DNA of 64,000 bases, from positions 95,761-159,760 of the forward strand of contig CAVZAE010000011.1 in NCBI GenBank assembly GCA_963773195.1. Direction: 5' to 3'. This DNA is from CAIWHR01 sp963773195. GTDB lineage: Bacteria > Pseudomonadota > Gammaproteobacteria > Burkholderiales > Casimicrobiaceae. How positions within the stretch are numbered: the first letter of the stretch is position 1; every line of letters starts with the position of its first letter. The notes under the pieces are model-generated. The model worked only from the letters and a program-made list of their open reading frames with translations. It was not told where the DNA came from and searched no databases. The translations under genes were made by a program, and so were the position numbers. Positions 53,878 to 62,513 of the stretch are shown here, in pieces.

Positions 53878-54110
53878 CGCTGGCCGAGACGATCATCGGG
53901 TTGTACGATGCCCAGCTGACCCACTGCCGCGCACCGTGGAAGAGCCGCGAAGCGCTCGAGCTGGCAATGCTCGAAAGGGCGCACTAGTTCAAGCGTCGGC
54001 GCCTGCTCGAGCCCGTCGGCTACATCCCGCCGGCCGAAGCTGAGGCAAACTACAACCGGCAACTCGACAGCCGGGTCATGCCGATCTGACTGACACCAAC
54101 CGGTCTCCTC
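53878..54110 (+). mobile_element. IS3-family transposase OrfB, C-terminal remnant
   Basis: Reads LAETIIGLYDAQLTHCRAPW, KSREALELAMLERAH, stop, FKRRRLLEPVGYIPPAEAEA and, past a second stop, LTPTGLLET. This is the final ~75 residues of an IS3-type DDE transposase (the E of DDE in LAETIIG), with two in-frame stops. The 5' part is absent here; an N-terminal half of a related transposase is at 58577. Confidence 0.8.
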
Positions 54111-54159
54111 GAAACACGGCGTGATACAGAGGGATGGAGCCTTCCCATCGGACGAGAGT

Positions 54160-56860
54160 ATGGGCAAAACCAACCTTGATCGAAGTTCCAACAGAAAGCC
54201 GAGTTCTTCGCACGAAGGTCCGAACCAAAGCCCATCGCGCCCGTCAGCCGCTTCAGATAGTGTGGCCCACGCTCTGCATCTACAGCGGACCCTAGGCAAC
54301 CATGCTGTGGGCCGTCTCATCCAAGCAAAGCTCACAGCCAGCCATCCGGATGATCCGTACGAGCGCGAACCTGATCGGGTCGCGGATATGGCCATGCGCG
54401 TGCCGGCGCCGGCGTTACCTGACGAGGAGAATCCCCCGACCCGGATGACCCCGCCTGTGCAACGCGAAAAAACTGCGCTCGGAGCTCGAATCCAATTCTG
54501 CGTTGAATGAAGAGGAAAAAGAAGAGGCCAGAGGGGACGGGGAGCGGGAAACACCCTCCCCAGCGGTGCGCGGTCGCTGGACCGCGGGACATCGGAGCGC
54601 GCGCAGCGTCGCCCGCGGGCCCGGCGACAGGCCCCTCCTGCTAGACCTCCAGCGAACCGAGGGCAACCGTGCAACGTCATTGGCTGTGCAGCGCTGGGGC
54701 GAGGAGACCCGCGGCCAGCAGCAGCTCATCCTGGACGGCGTCAAGGGCGACAGCGACGCCATTGTCGCCATTACCGACTTCTCGTCCGTTTCGGACGTGG
54801 ATCGGCTGACGATGGTCTTCTACCTGACCGACCAGTTGTGGGTGGGCAGCAAGAGCGAGCGCGCTCTCGAGCGCATTTGGACGAGCTTCGGCCCACGCTT
54901 CGAGAAGGTTGCTGGCGCCAATCTACGGCGCTGGCACGCCAGCGTGTCGCGACATTCGGACCTACCGTCGAACGTGCCAGCGGCGCAACGGGTCTACTCG
55001 AGCTTCAGCAGCGACGTGGCCGACGTGGCCCGCGGATACCTCGCCCAGAACCAACGGTTCGCGATCTCGGAGAGCCAGCGACTCGGAGTCGGTGCTGACA
55101 GCCAGGCTAAGCCTGAGACGGATGCGGAGGTTAACGCGCTCCAGACCGCTGCCGCAGAGGTCGCGAAGCTGCAGCTCGCACAGAGGGCCGCTCGCAGATG
55201 CTGGGTCGGCTGGACCAAGGTTTTGCATCCGGCGATGAGTGACGACCGGCACTACGTGGAGCCCGTGGAGTACGTGCCGGGTCACCCACCACCACTCGCC
55301 AACCTGTCCACTCTGCGCGGCACGATCTACCTCCACGACGAGGAGGAAGGCACCTGGCCGAGGCTCGACCCGGAGCGTCTACCTCAACTCCAGACGCATG
55401 TGAAGGCGTACGACCAGGTGCAGAAGGCTGACGACGAGGCAGGTGCGAACCTCACGGGTTGGCTGATCCGCAACCCCGCATTAGCCGCGGTCGCCGCCGG
55501 AGGGGCGGATGTCACTAGCGCGTTCGCGTCGGCCAAGGGGGCAGCTGAGGCCAAGCATCTGCTGGGCAAGAGCTTCGAGCAGCTGCGCAGGAACATCAGG
55601 GAGAGTCAGGACAAGCTGTCCTCCGGTGATCTGAACCCCCTCGACTTCACACCGATCCACGAGCAGCTGTTCGCGAAACGCGCGACGGCGACCTCCGGCG
55701 TGGACTGGTCGACGCCGTTCGCACGGGATGTCGCCGAGGGGTTGACCCGGTCCCACAACATCAACCGCACTCTCCGGACGTTGCTGCTTCAGCAGATCGC
55801 CGAGTTGGCCTTCCTGCTTGCCCCGCTCACCGGCGGGGCCTCGATGGCGGCGCTTCTGGCGATGGGCACGGCAGCGACGGGAACCAACCTGGTCTTGGAT
55901 GCCCAGCGCTACGAGGCGCTCGCCGCGGCGAAGGGCGCGGGGGCACAGCCGGGGACCGACATCGTCAGTGCCGGAACGGTGGACGAAGCCAAGGCGGCCA
56001 TGGAGGCGGACGCGATCGCGTTCGCGCTGGCCGTCATCGTGCTCGGCGCGTCGCTCGCCTCAGAGTTGCTCCACCGGATGCGAGCGGCGCGCCTCGAACG
56101 GCTCGCGGAGCTCCCGGAGGGGTTCATTACCGGGCGTGTGAAGGGTCTCTACGAGGCGGTCGACCCCACCGCGACCAAGATCGGCGAGTTCAAGTTCACA
56201 GATGGCCAGGTCCATACAGAAGGGGCGTGGCGTGTCGTCCGGATCGAGGTGAAAGCCGCCGACGGATCTTTCGGCCAGGTCGAGCGGGCATGGAACCCGG
56301 CGACCGGCGAGGTGCAGTACCGCCAAGCCTCCTTGGACATGATCCCCGCGGAGCGGCGGTGGCTCACCACAGAGCCACCCATGGTCCCGGGGCAAGGAAC
56401 CCCCTTGTCAACCTACATGAACCTCCGGGCGATGCGCGCGCTTGGTGTCTCCCCGGGCGGGCTGCGGGTGCTGCGGCTGACCGGCGTGCAGAACGTTCGC
56501 TCGGTGATCCAATTCAACCGGGCGATCCAGGCGGGGCTGCCTGAGGACGCCGCGGCGATGCAGACCCAGTCCACTCGTTACGGAGGAACAGCGTCCACCC
56601 AGGCGGGTGGCGGGCGCATCGTCAGCGCTTCAGTTCAGGGCGGCGAGATCGTCTCACTGGCGGATCTGCTGAAGACGTGGGAAGGCGAACTGCCGGACCC
56701 GATCATGGTGGCCAACCACGACAAGCTGCTCGCGGAGTACGGCCTGAACCGGCAGACCAACCTGAAGCTGCGGTCGAACTTCGACATCGAGCTCAGGTTC
56801 GCCCAAGGGTCGGTGATCGTGCCACCGATCCGGCCGAGCGACGACCGGAATAAGCGCTGA
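54160..56860 (+). pseudogene. Large toxin/effector-like protein with DUF4157-type leader; one frameshift
   Basis: Two frames join across a run of six A (54467-54472). The N-terminal part has HALHLQRTLGNHAVGRLIQ and DDPYEREPDRVADMAMRVP, motifs that precede the DUF4157 domain in proteins loaded into extracellular contractile injection systems; a second LLLDLQRTEGNRATSLAVQR follows. No HExxH of DUF4157 itself is seen. The ~780-residue rest has a helical middle, two hydrophobic segments (IAELAFLLAPLTGGASMAAL; IAFALAVIVLGASLASELL) and a C-terminal domain with GTPLSTYMNLRAMRALGVSP and LADLLKTWEGELPDPIM, likely the active domain of a polymorphic-toxin-like protein. Function inferred, not shown. Flanked by IS3 halves. 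Confidence 0.6.
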
Positions 56861-56970
56861 GGCGAGCCGGGGATAGGCGGCTCGCGTGCCCAGCACGGTC
56901 GCGAAGTCTTCAAACCGGCGCAGGGGAGTCACATCAATCTGCACATGTTGGCCGTGCACCCGTCGCCTCT

Positions 56971-57549
56971 TCATCGTCCACGAGAGTAGCGCTCGATACC
57001 CCCGTCGGGGAACCGGAGGTAGAGCCACGTGCCGCCGCTGTCCTTGCCGATGGCCACTGTGTAGGTCCTAGGTTCCTTCGAGGTCGCCTTGCGGCCGGAT
57101 TTTCCACAGTTGTCCTTGGTCTCCAGTGAAGCTTTGATCGGCGTCACGGTGAGCTTGTCGCTCTGCAAGGCCCATTTACCGGTCTCGTACGTAAAGTACG
57201 ACGTGGTGCAGTGGTACATAGTTTGCTGCATCAGACCCGCGTACTCGAAAGTGCCGTTAGGGTTGAACGTCCATGAAAAACCCGAACCCGAGGTCGGGGC
57301 TGACTCGCCGGTGATCCTGTTGCGGTATTGAATCGCCGAGACGCTCCCCGTACTCCATTCTCCCGCGATGTTCGCGGCCGTCGCGGCGGAGAACCTGACA
57401 CCCTGTGTTGGCGCGTCGTAAATACTTGGCGCGGCGTCAGCGAAAAGCGAGATCGCCGCAAGCATGGCGACGTACGGTAGCCGCATCAGCATTGCAGAGG
57501 GCCCGCCCTGCGTGAATCCGATTGCCAGAAACCCGGTGTGCCTCGACAT
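56971..57549 (-). CDS. Exported protein of unknown function
   Basis: 192 residues. AGGAGG precedes ATG 57549. A hydrophobic signal (LPYVAMLAAISLFADAAPSI) leads to a beta-rich domain (NIAGEWSTGSVSAIQYRNRI; FSWTFNPNGTFEYAGLMQQT; KWALQSDKLTVTPIKA) reminiscent of lipocalin-like proteins. GC content is lower than that of the core genes, suggesting acquisition. It sits just downstream of the toxin-like gene on the other strand; whether it is an immunity protein is untested. Confidence 0.65.
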   Translation of the reverse strand: MSRHTGFLAIGFTQGGPSAMLMRLPYVAMLAAISLFADAAPSIYDAPTQGVRFSAATAANIAGEWSTGSVSAIQYRNRITGESAPTSGSGFSWTFNPNGTFEYAGLMQQTMYHCTTSYFTYETGKWALQSDKLTVTPIKASLETKDNCGKSGRKATSKEPRTYTVAIGKDSGGTWLYLRFPDGGIERYSRGR

Positions 57550-57582
57550 TTGTCGACCTCCTAGACGTTCTTTGAATTGGTG

Positions 57583-58182
57583 TCACGATGAGCGACGCGA
57601 AATTAACCAGAATGTGAAGACAAGTAGAACCACCGACAACAAATATCCAAACCAATGACTGGCTTGAATGTAACGTTCGAGGTAGAAGTTGAAGTTCGCA
57701 TTGTCCGTTAGAACATACCGGGTCTTGTAATGTTGGCCATGAGGGCTATTGTGAACTTCCGTTTCAACAATGCACGCGGTGATCTTGGGACAAAATAGCA
57801 AGCACCCAATATAGAAGACAATTACATAGCAACAGAAGCCGAGCACACCAAGGAGAAGAAGTCCAAACCACCCGGAATTTTGGCTTTCTCGATAAAACGA
57901 AGTTTGGGCTTCGTTGTACGCCGCGACAAGGGGTGCTAACCCGGCCAACAGTCCCGCCGCGATCGCACAGCGCCAAACTATCTGCGCACGGAAGAGAACA
58001 GATAACGGGATTGTGCGCTCCGTCTCCTCCTTTTCGTTTTCTCTGAAATCTGGCTCGATGAATTCACGTTGGTGTACTGCACCGCACTTGACGCACCTCC
58101 GTGCGTTAACCGAAGCGTTGGCGGGCAGGAAAACAACGTCTGCGCAACGATCGCAGCGGAATCGAACGGTGTTGGTGGTCAT
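57583..58182 (-). CDS. Membrane protein with N-terminal zinc ribbon
   Basis: 199 residues. Paired cysteines (FRCDRCADVV; RRCVKCGAVH) form a zinc-ribbon-like knuckle, followed by four predicted TM segments (IAAGLLAGLAPLVAAY; FGLLLLGVLGFCCYVIVFYI; WFGYLLSVVLLVFTFWLI). Markedly AT-richer than its surroundings. It reads into the exported-protein gene 33 bp downstream. Confidence 0.6.
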   Translation of the reverse strand: MTTNTVRFRCDRCADVVFLPANASVNARRCVKCGAVHQREFIEPDFRENEKEETERTIPLSVLFRAQIVWRCAIAAGLLAGLAPLVAAYNEAQTSFYRESQNSGWFGLLLLGVLGFCCYVIVFYIGCLLFCPKITACIVETEVHNSPHGQHYKTRYVLTDNANFNFYLERYIQASHWFGYLLSVVLLVFTFWLISRRSS

Positions 58183-58281
58183 CGCCTGTGTGACCTGCCG
58201 CCGTTAGTGCTACCAGTCTGAGTTCGTATTCGTCGGCTCGTGCCAGCGCCTGTTGGCAGGGTTTCGTAGCGCCATCTATCC

Positions 58282-58431
58282 CTAACTCCCCTCAGCGGCC
58301 GCCAACATCAAAATCGCGACCAGGATGACCAACACGATCGCGCCCAAAGGAATCGCTATCCAAACCCACCATGGCAGCCCCGTTCCGGTACGGAGGGCGA
58401 CGCAGTCCAAGCGAGCCTCTCCAGGCCGCAC
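58282..58431 (-). CDS. Possible single-span membrane peptide
   Basis: 49 residues from a GTG at 58431; one strong TM (WWVWIAIPLGAIVLVILVAI). The frame is open further to 58638, but that part runs through the extragenic repeat and antisense to the IS3 fragment, so it is not credible as protein. Weak support. Confidence 0.3.
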   Translation of the reverse strand: MRPGEARLDCVALRTGTGLPWWVWIAIPLGAIVLVILVAILMLAAAEGS

Positions 58432-58516
58432 AAACTCTACTCTTAACCCACAAGGACGATTGCGGGTCCCGTGAAATACTCTCGGGTGACGCCTGAGAAC
58501 CTGGAGCGCCCGAGAT

Positions 58517-58556
58517 AGCGGTCGTTCGTGACCGTCTGCTATCGGCCAGAAGCGGC
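58517..58556. repeat. Short extragenic repeat next to the IS3 remnant
   Basis: AGCGGTCGTT (58517-58526) followed by CTATCGGCCAGAAGCGGC (58539-58556). The decamer also occurs at 53807, 59794 and, inverted, 62208-62217; the 18-mer also at 53770. Confidence 0.7.
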
Positions 58557-58576
58557 AGTCGATAGTGTCCGCTTTC

Positions 58577-59113
58577 GGTGAGAACGCCAAGCTCAAGCGG
58601 ATGTATGCCGACCTGGCGCTCGAGAACACGGCGATCAAGGACGTTCTCAGCCGAAAACTGTGACGCCGTCAGCCAAGCGCGAAGCAGTCCGGATCATGAG
58701 TGAGGAATACGATCTGCCGATTGTCCGCGCTTGCCAGGTAGCCCGGCTGTCGCGGGCGGCGTTCTACCGGTCGGGTACCGACTGGGCAGCGCGGGATGGT
58801 GCGGTGATCGCGGCGTTGCAGGCGATTGTGGTCGAGAAGCAGCGTTGGGGCTTCTGGAAGTGCCGCGATCGACTGCGGGCCCAAGGCTATGGTTGGAATC
58901 ACAAGCGGATCTGACGGGTGTACTGCCAGTTGCCGCTCAAGCTGCCGCGGCGGACCAAGCGGCGCGGCCGAAACGCGAACGGCAACCGTTGCTGGTGGAT
59001 CCGCGGATGGAGAAGTTGCCCAAACCCGGTCCACATTCGCAGTGTCATCGGCAGCCACTGTCGGGCTATCACGACCCGCGCGCGAACCTCGCGGCAATGG
59101 CGTCAATCTAGTA
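58577..59113 (+). mobile_element. IS3-family remnant: OrfA tail and OrfB N-terminal half
   Basis: OrfA ends ENAKLKRMYADLALENTAIK and DVLSRKL, stop at 58661-58663. OrfB starts at GTG 58660 in the next frame, overlapping as usual for IS3: TPSAKREAVRIMSEEYDLPI, RACQVARLSRAAFYRSG, KQRWGFWKCRDRLRAQGYGW, NHKRI then TGA where Trp is expected, RVYCQLPLKLPRRTKRR, then a frameshift. The element is lost where the right direct repeat begins. Confidence 0.8.
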
Positions 59114-59117
59114 CGCA

Positions 59118-59646
59118 ACGGCCACGACATTGCTGCGGCGGATGAGAGCGCGGGATACGAGCGCGACATGGACATGCCAGCACTCTTGGCGACCCTCCGC
59201 GATCAAGGCGAGGCCGCCAGCACGGGAGACCTCGCGCAAGCCGAGGCAATGCTGATGAATCAGGCAACGGCGCTGCAATCGGTGTTCGCGCGCCTCATCG
59301 AGCGTGGAATGGGCTGCACTGAGATTGCCCCATTTGAGGCCAATCTGCGGATGGGCTGCGGGCGCAGTCGCAATGCCGGGCGACGCTGGAAACACTCGCG
59401 GCGATCAAGAATCCAGCATCGGTTGCTTTCGTGCGACAAGCCAACATCGCCCACGGACCGCAGCAGGTGAATAACGGGACGCCGGCGCCCTCGCGCCCGC
59501 GAGAAAACGAAATAACGCCGAGCAAACTATCAGGAGGCAGCGATGGGCTACTACAGGACGCCGGAGCACCGGCAGCTACGGGCCAAATTGATCCGCAGGT
59601 GGAAACCGTGGGAGAAATCGACCGGACCGAGGTCCGCCGAGGGTAA
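59118..59646 (+). pseudogene. Truncated, frameshifted second copy of the 52731 gene
   Basis: Begins abruptly at DESAGYERDMDMPALLATLR, includes AEAMLMNQATALQSVFARLI, shifts one base near 59357, then VRQANIAHGPQQVNNG to the stop at 59646. The N-terminal third is missing at the IS3 junction. Confidence 0.75.
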
Positions 59647-59762
59647 GGCCAAGATAGCGCAGAACGCCAGCAAGGGCGGCTGGAGAAACGTGCTGCGTGA
59701 GCTGTCGCGAGCGCTGGCCGAACAAGAAGAGGCCCGCAGACGGGTTGTCCAATGACCGCTAA
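59134..59762 (+). repeat. ~630-bp direct repeat, right copy
   Basis: Partner of 52888-53515; see that entry. It carries the intact form of the small Trp-containing gene. Confidence 0.8.
59543..59755 (+). CDS. Small conserved element protein (GGWR type)
   Basis: 70 residues, ATG with AGGAGG upstream. MGYYRTPEHRQLRAKLIRRW then KPWEKSTGPRSAEGKAKIAQ and SKGGWRNVLRELSRALAEQE. The STGPxSxEGKA...GGWR pattern is a widespread short family in phage and integrated-element DNA, probably nucleic-acid associated given the basic charge; function unproven. It overlaps the pseudogene in another frame, as in the left copy. Confidence 0.75.
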   Translation: MGYYRTPEHRQLRAKLIRRWKPWEKSTGPRSAEGKAKIAQNASKGGWRNVLRELSRALAEQEEARRRVVQ

Positions 59763-59852
59763 CGACCCGTTCCAGCCCCTCGTGTGACTGAGAAGCGGTC
59801 GTTCCCGACGTCTCGGAACGGCCCCAACCGGTCTTTCAGGTCAAGCGGTGAG

Positions 59853-60407
59853 CTACTCCGTGATCTCTCGAATAACGCGACACGGATTGCCCGCTGCAAA
59901 AACACGTTCCGGAACGTCCCGCGTGACGACGCTGCCTGCACCAATCACCGCTTGTGAACCGATGCGGACGCCCGGGAGAATGATCGCGCCACCACCCACC
60001 CATGCGTCGGAGCCGATTTCCACCGGTCTTGCGAATTCCTGCGTGCGACGCAGTTCCGCGTTCATGGGATGCATAGCCGTGTAGATCTGCACTGCGGGAC
60101 CGAACAGCGTGAAGCTGCCGATGCGTACCTCGCACACGTCGAGCACGACGCAATTGAAATTGAAGAACACGCGCTCGCCGAGGTCGATGTTTGCCCCGTA
60201 GTCGCAGTAGAACGGCGGCTGCATCCATACACTATCGCCGCCGCGGCGGAACAACTCACGGAGAATACGGCGCCGCTCCTCGGTATCCGCTTCGCGGGTC
60301 GTATTGAGGAGCTGGCAAAGGTCGCGAGCGCGTATCCGGCCTGCAACCAGCTCGGTATCGAGTGGGTCGTAGAGCTCGCCCGCGAGCATTTTCTCGCGCT
60401 CGGTCAT
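59853..60407 (-). CDS. maa: Sugar O-acetyltransferase (maltose/galactoside acetyltransferase type)
   Basis: 184 residues, left-handed beta-helix (hexapeptide) acetyltransferase of the LacA/Maa group. N-terminus MTEREKMLAGELYDPLDTEL is the Mac domain; PPFYCDYGANIDLGERVFFN, the catalytic His in TAMHPMNAELR, and AWVGGGAIILPGVRIGSQAV with GAGSVVTRDVPERVFAAGNP follow. It transfers acetyl from acetyl-CoA to a sugar. Confidence 0.93.
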   Translation of the reverse strand: MTEREKMLAGELYDPLDTELVAGRIRARDLCQLLNTTREADTEERRRILRELFRRGGDSVWMQPPFYCDYGANIDLGERVFFNFNCVVLDVCEVRIGSFTLFGPAVQIYTAMHPMNAELRRTQEFARPVEIGSDAWVGGGAIILPGVRIGSQAVIGAGSVVTRDVPERVFAAGNPCRVIREITE

Positions 60408-60850
60408 CGGTAATCTCCGTACGTTTACGTGACCACCCGCAAATTATCGCGCCATCGGCAGGCCAGTTTGTACGGCCTGTTGCTGCAGGCGTAACGAAGG
60501 ACCGCTTCGGGTCGTTCGCGTTAGATAGCGTTCAGAATCGGCACAATCGAAAGCTGCCGCTCGCGCTTGGTCGCAACCGGCCCGATCCCGGACTTGGAGC
60601 CGTCGCTTGGCTGCCTGTGACGCACGTCTCCGAGCGGCCGATAAGCTTCCGCTTGGATCGACGCGGTAACCGTCTTGAGCGTGATCGTCGACCAGAGGCG
60701 TAGAATACGGTCACCGGTTCTCGAAGGGGTAACTCCTTGGCCTTGGACATTTATGAGATGGCCATTCGCATCCTTGTCGCGTTAGCGGCGGGAGCGCTTA
60801 TCGAGCCCAGATCCTGGGACGCGGAACACACGCGTTGCGCCTGCGAAACG
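60408..60850. other. Gene-free interval upstream of the acetyltransferase
   Basis: Short open frames exist on both strands but none has convincing codon use or a recognisable product. No terminator or RNA structure is evident. It contains the regulatory sequence of the acetyltransferase and the 3' end of the cyclase gene. Confidence 0.4.
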
Positions 60851-61963
60851 TCAGGATTCCACTCGGTTTCGGCCCAGCAGTTTCGCTTTGTACAGTGCCC
60901 CGTCCGCCCGGGCGAAGGTCTGAACGACGGTTTCGCCAGGTCTGTATTGCGCCACCCCGACCGATACGGTCAGCGGACCGATTGAACGTGCGAAAGGAAT
61001 GTCGAGCGCGCTGATTCGATTGCGCAGCCGCTCGGCATCGAGCATCGCGCCAGCCAGCGCGGTATTTGGCAAGATCTGGACGAACTCCTCGCCGCCATAC
61101 CGTCCGAAGATATCCGTCGAACGCAACCCGTCCCGCACAGCCTGCGCGAATGTTCGGAGGACCTGATCGCCGGTCAGGTGGTCGAACTCATCGTTGTAGC
61201 GTTTGAACAGGTCGAGGTCGATCACGCAGATGGAGAGCGGTTCGCCGGTAACATGGGCTCGCCGTTTCTGCTCTTCCATGGAGACCAACAGAGCACGACG
61301 GTTATAGACGCCGGTCAGATCGTCATGTCGTGACCGCTCCTCGATATCTTCCAGTTTGACGCGCACGTCGATGAGGTCGCGTTGGAGCCGCTTCACGCGC
61401 CCCCCGATGAACACGAGCCAGGGAAATGTTATTGCAATCACGACGAGCTGAAGTATGTCCAGGCGCAGGACTTCGACGTCGTGGTTGTTGACGTAGCGAA
61501 GCCAGATCATTAACGCGAAGGAGGCTAGCGAGACGAAGCCAAGCACGGCGAGCCTCCTGCCGCTGAAGCGAAGCATCCCGAACATCAAAGCAACGAAAAA
61601 GAACCCAGCGAAGGCGAGTCGGGTGTCCGGAGCCCGGTAGAGGACGAACAGCATCGTAAACACGGCCGCAAGAAGCTGAATCGCGGTCAAGCTCGGGTCC
61701 GGAAATCGCAGATTCAGCCCGAGGCGAAAAACGCCAAAAAACCCGAGAATGATCGCCGTAACGATCGCGCAAGCCTCGAAAAGCGTCTCGCGGTCAACTT
61801 TGTCTTGCGTGTAAAAGATGGCCAGCACAAGCAGGTACAACACCGAAAAAGTACTGGCTAGCAGGAACCTGCGCAAGCGCAGACGTTGGTTGAACCCGTC
61901 CCGCCTTGGTGATTGAATGTGGGAAATCGGATCGTGCATCGAATCTACGGAGTGGTCGTGCAT
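60851..61963 (-). CDS. Membrane-bound diguanylate cyclase (GGDEF)
   Basis: 370 residues. Six predicted TM helices (about 30-185), a short coiled coil (VKRLQRDLIDVRVKLEDIEE), then a GGDEF domain: DDLTGVYNRRALL, ICVIDLDLFKRYND and catalytic GGEEF. An RSTD sits five residues before GGEEF, matching the RxxD inhibitory site, so feedback by c-di-GMP is likely. Makes c-di-GMP from two GTP. Confidence 0.94.
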   Translation of the reverse strand: MHDHSVDSMHDPISHIQSPRRDGFNQRLRLRRFLLASTFSVLYLLVLAIFYTQDKVDRETLFEACAIVTAIILGFFGVFRLGLNLRFPDPSLTAIQLLAAVFTMLFVLYRAPDTRLAFAGFFFVALMFGMLRFSGRRLAVLGFVSLASFALMIWLRYVNNHDVEVLRLDILQLVVIAITFPWLVFIGGRVKRLQRDLIDVRVKLEDIEERSRHDDLTGVYNRRALLVSMEEQKRRAHVTGEPLSICVIDLDLFKRYNDEFDHLTGDQVLRTFAQAVRDGLRSTDIFGRYGGEEFVQILPNTALAGAMLDAERLRNRISALDIPFARSIGPLTVSVGVAQYRPGETVVQTFARADGALYKAKLLGRNRVES

Positions 61964-62513
61964 TGGGCTATGCCAATTGATAACGCGGTAGGTTGACCGA
62001 TATCAGGGCGTTGAGGCACTCCTGGAGATGTAAACCGTAGCATAAGGACGGGGTGGGGCGTGAGGGATCGTCAGCGTTCCGGTGTAGACGATCTAAGTGG
62101 TGCGCATTGAGCGCCAGCCGTCCGCCCGCTTAGCACTTGACAGCGCCATCGCATGTCCGCTATCAGACACTTGTACGGCCGCCGGTGGCCAAGAGCGGCC
62201 AGCTACCAACGACCGCTTCCGACCCTGAACCGTCAGCGACGGCGCTCCAAAGCAGCCGTCGAAACCTAGGAAAGCCAACACTGAGCGCCGCGCCTGCTTG
62301 AGCTGTAGAAACACCACGTCGTAGCGGGCGTAAGTCCGCGCCACATGGGAACTGGCTGCCGGCGAATGTGTCGGACCCTTTCAGGGTAACAATAGCGTGC
62401 TGGATTGATTCGGGATTCGTGCACGGCGCCGGCGGCAAGAATGATTTGCTTCCAACTGGATCCGGTGGCAAGGTGACCATTACGCAATAATGGATGTCCT
62501 CCGAGGAGGCAAG
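61964..62513. other. Gene-free interval between the GGDEF gene and egtB
   Basis: Holds an inverted AGCGGTCGTT decamer (62208-62217) within a repeat-like patch (62155-62260). No credible gene. The egtB ribosome site (GAGGAGG) is at its right end. Promoters of both divergent genes must lie here, not individually identifiable. Confidence 0.45.

Noticed and set aside
58432..58638. N-terminal extension of the small membrane peptide
   Set aside because: Runs through the extragenic repeat and antisense to the IS3 OrfA tail.
60737..60985. 82-residue plus-strand frame upstream of the GGDEF gene end
   Set aside because: Mostly antisense to the GGDEF 3' end and without recognisable protein features.
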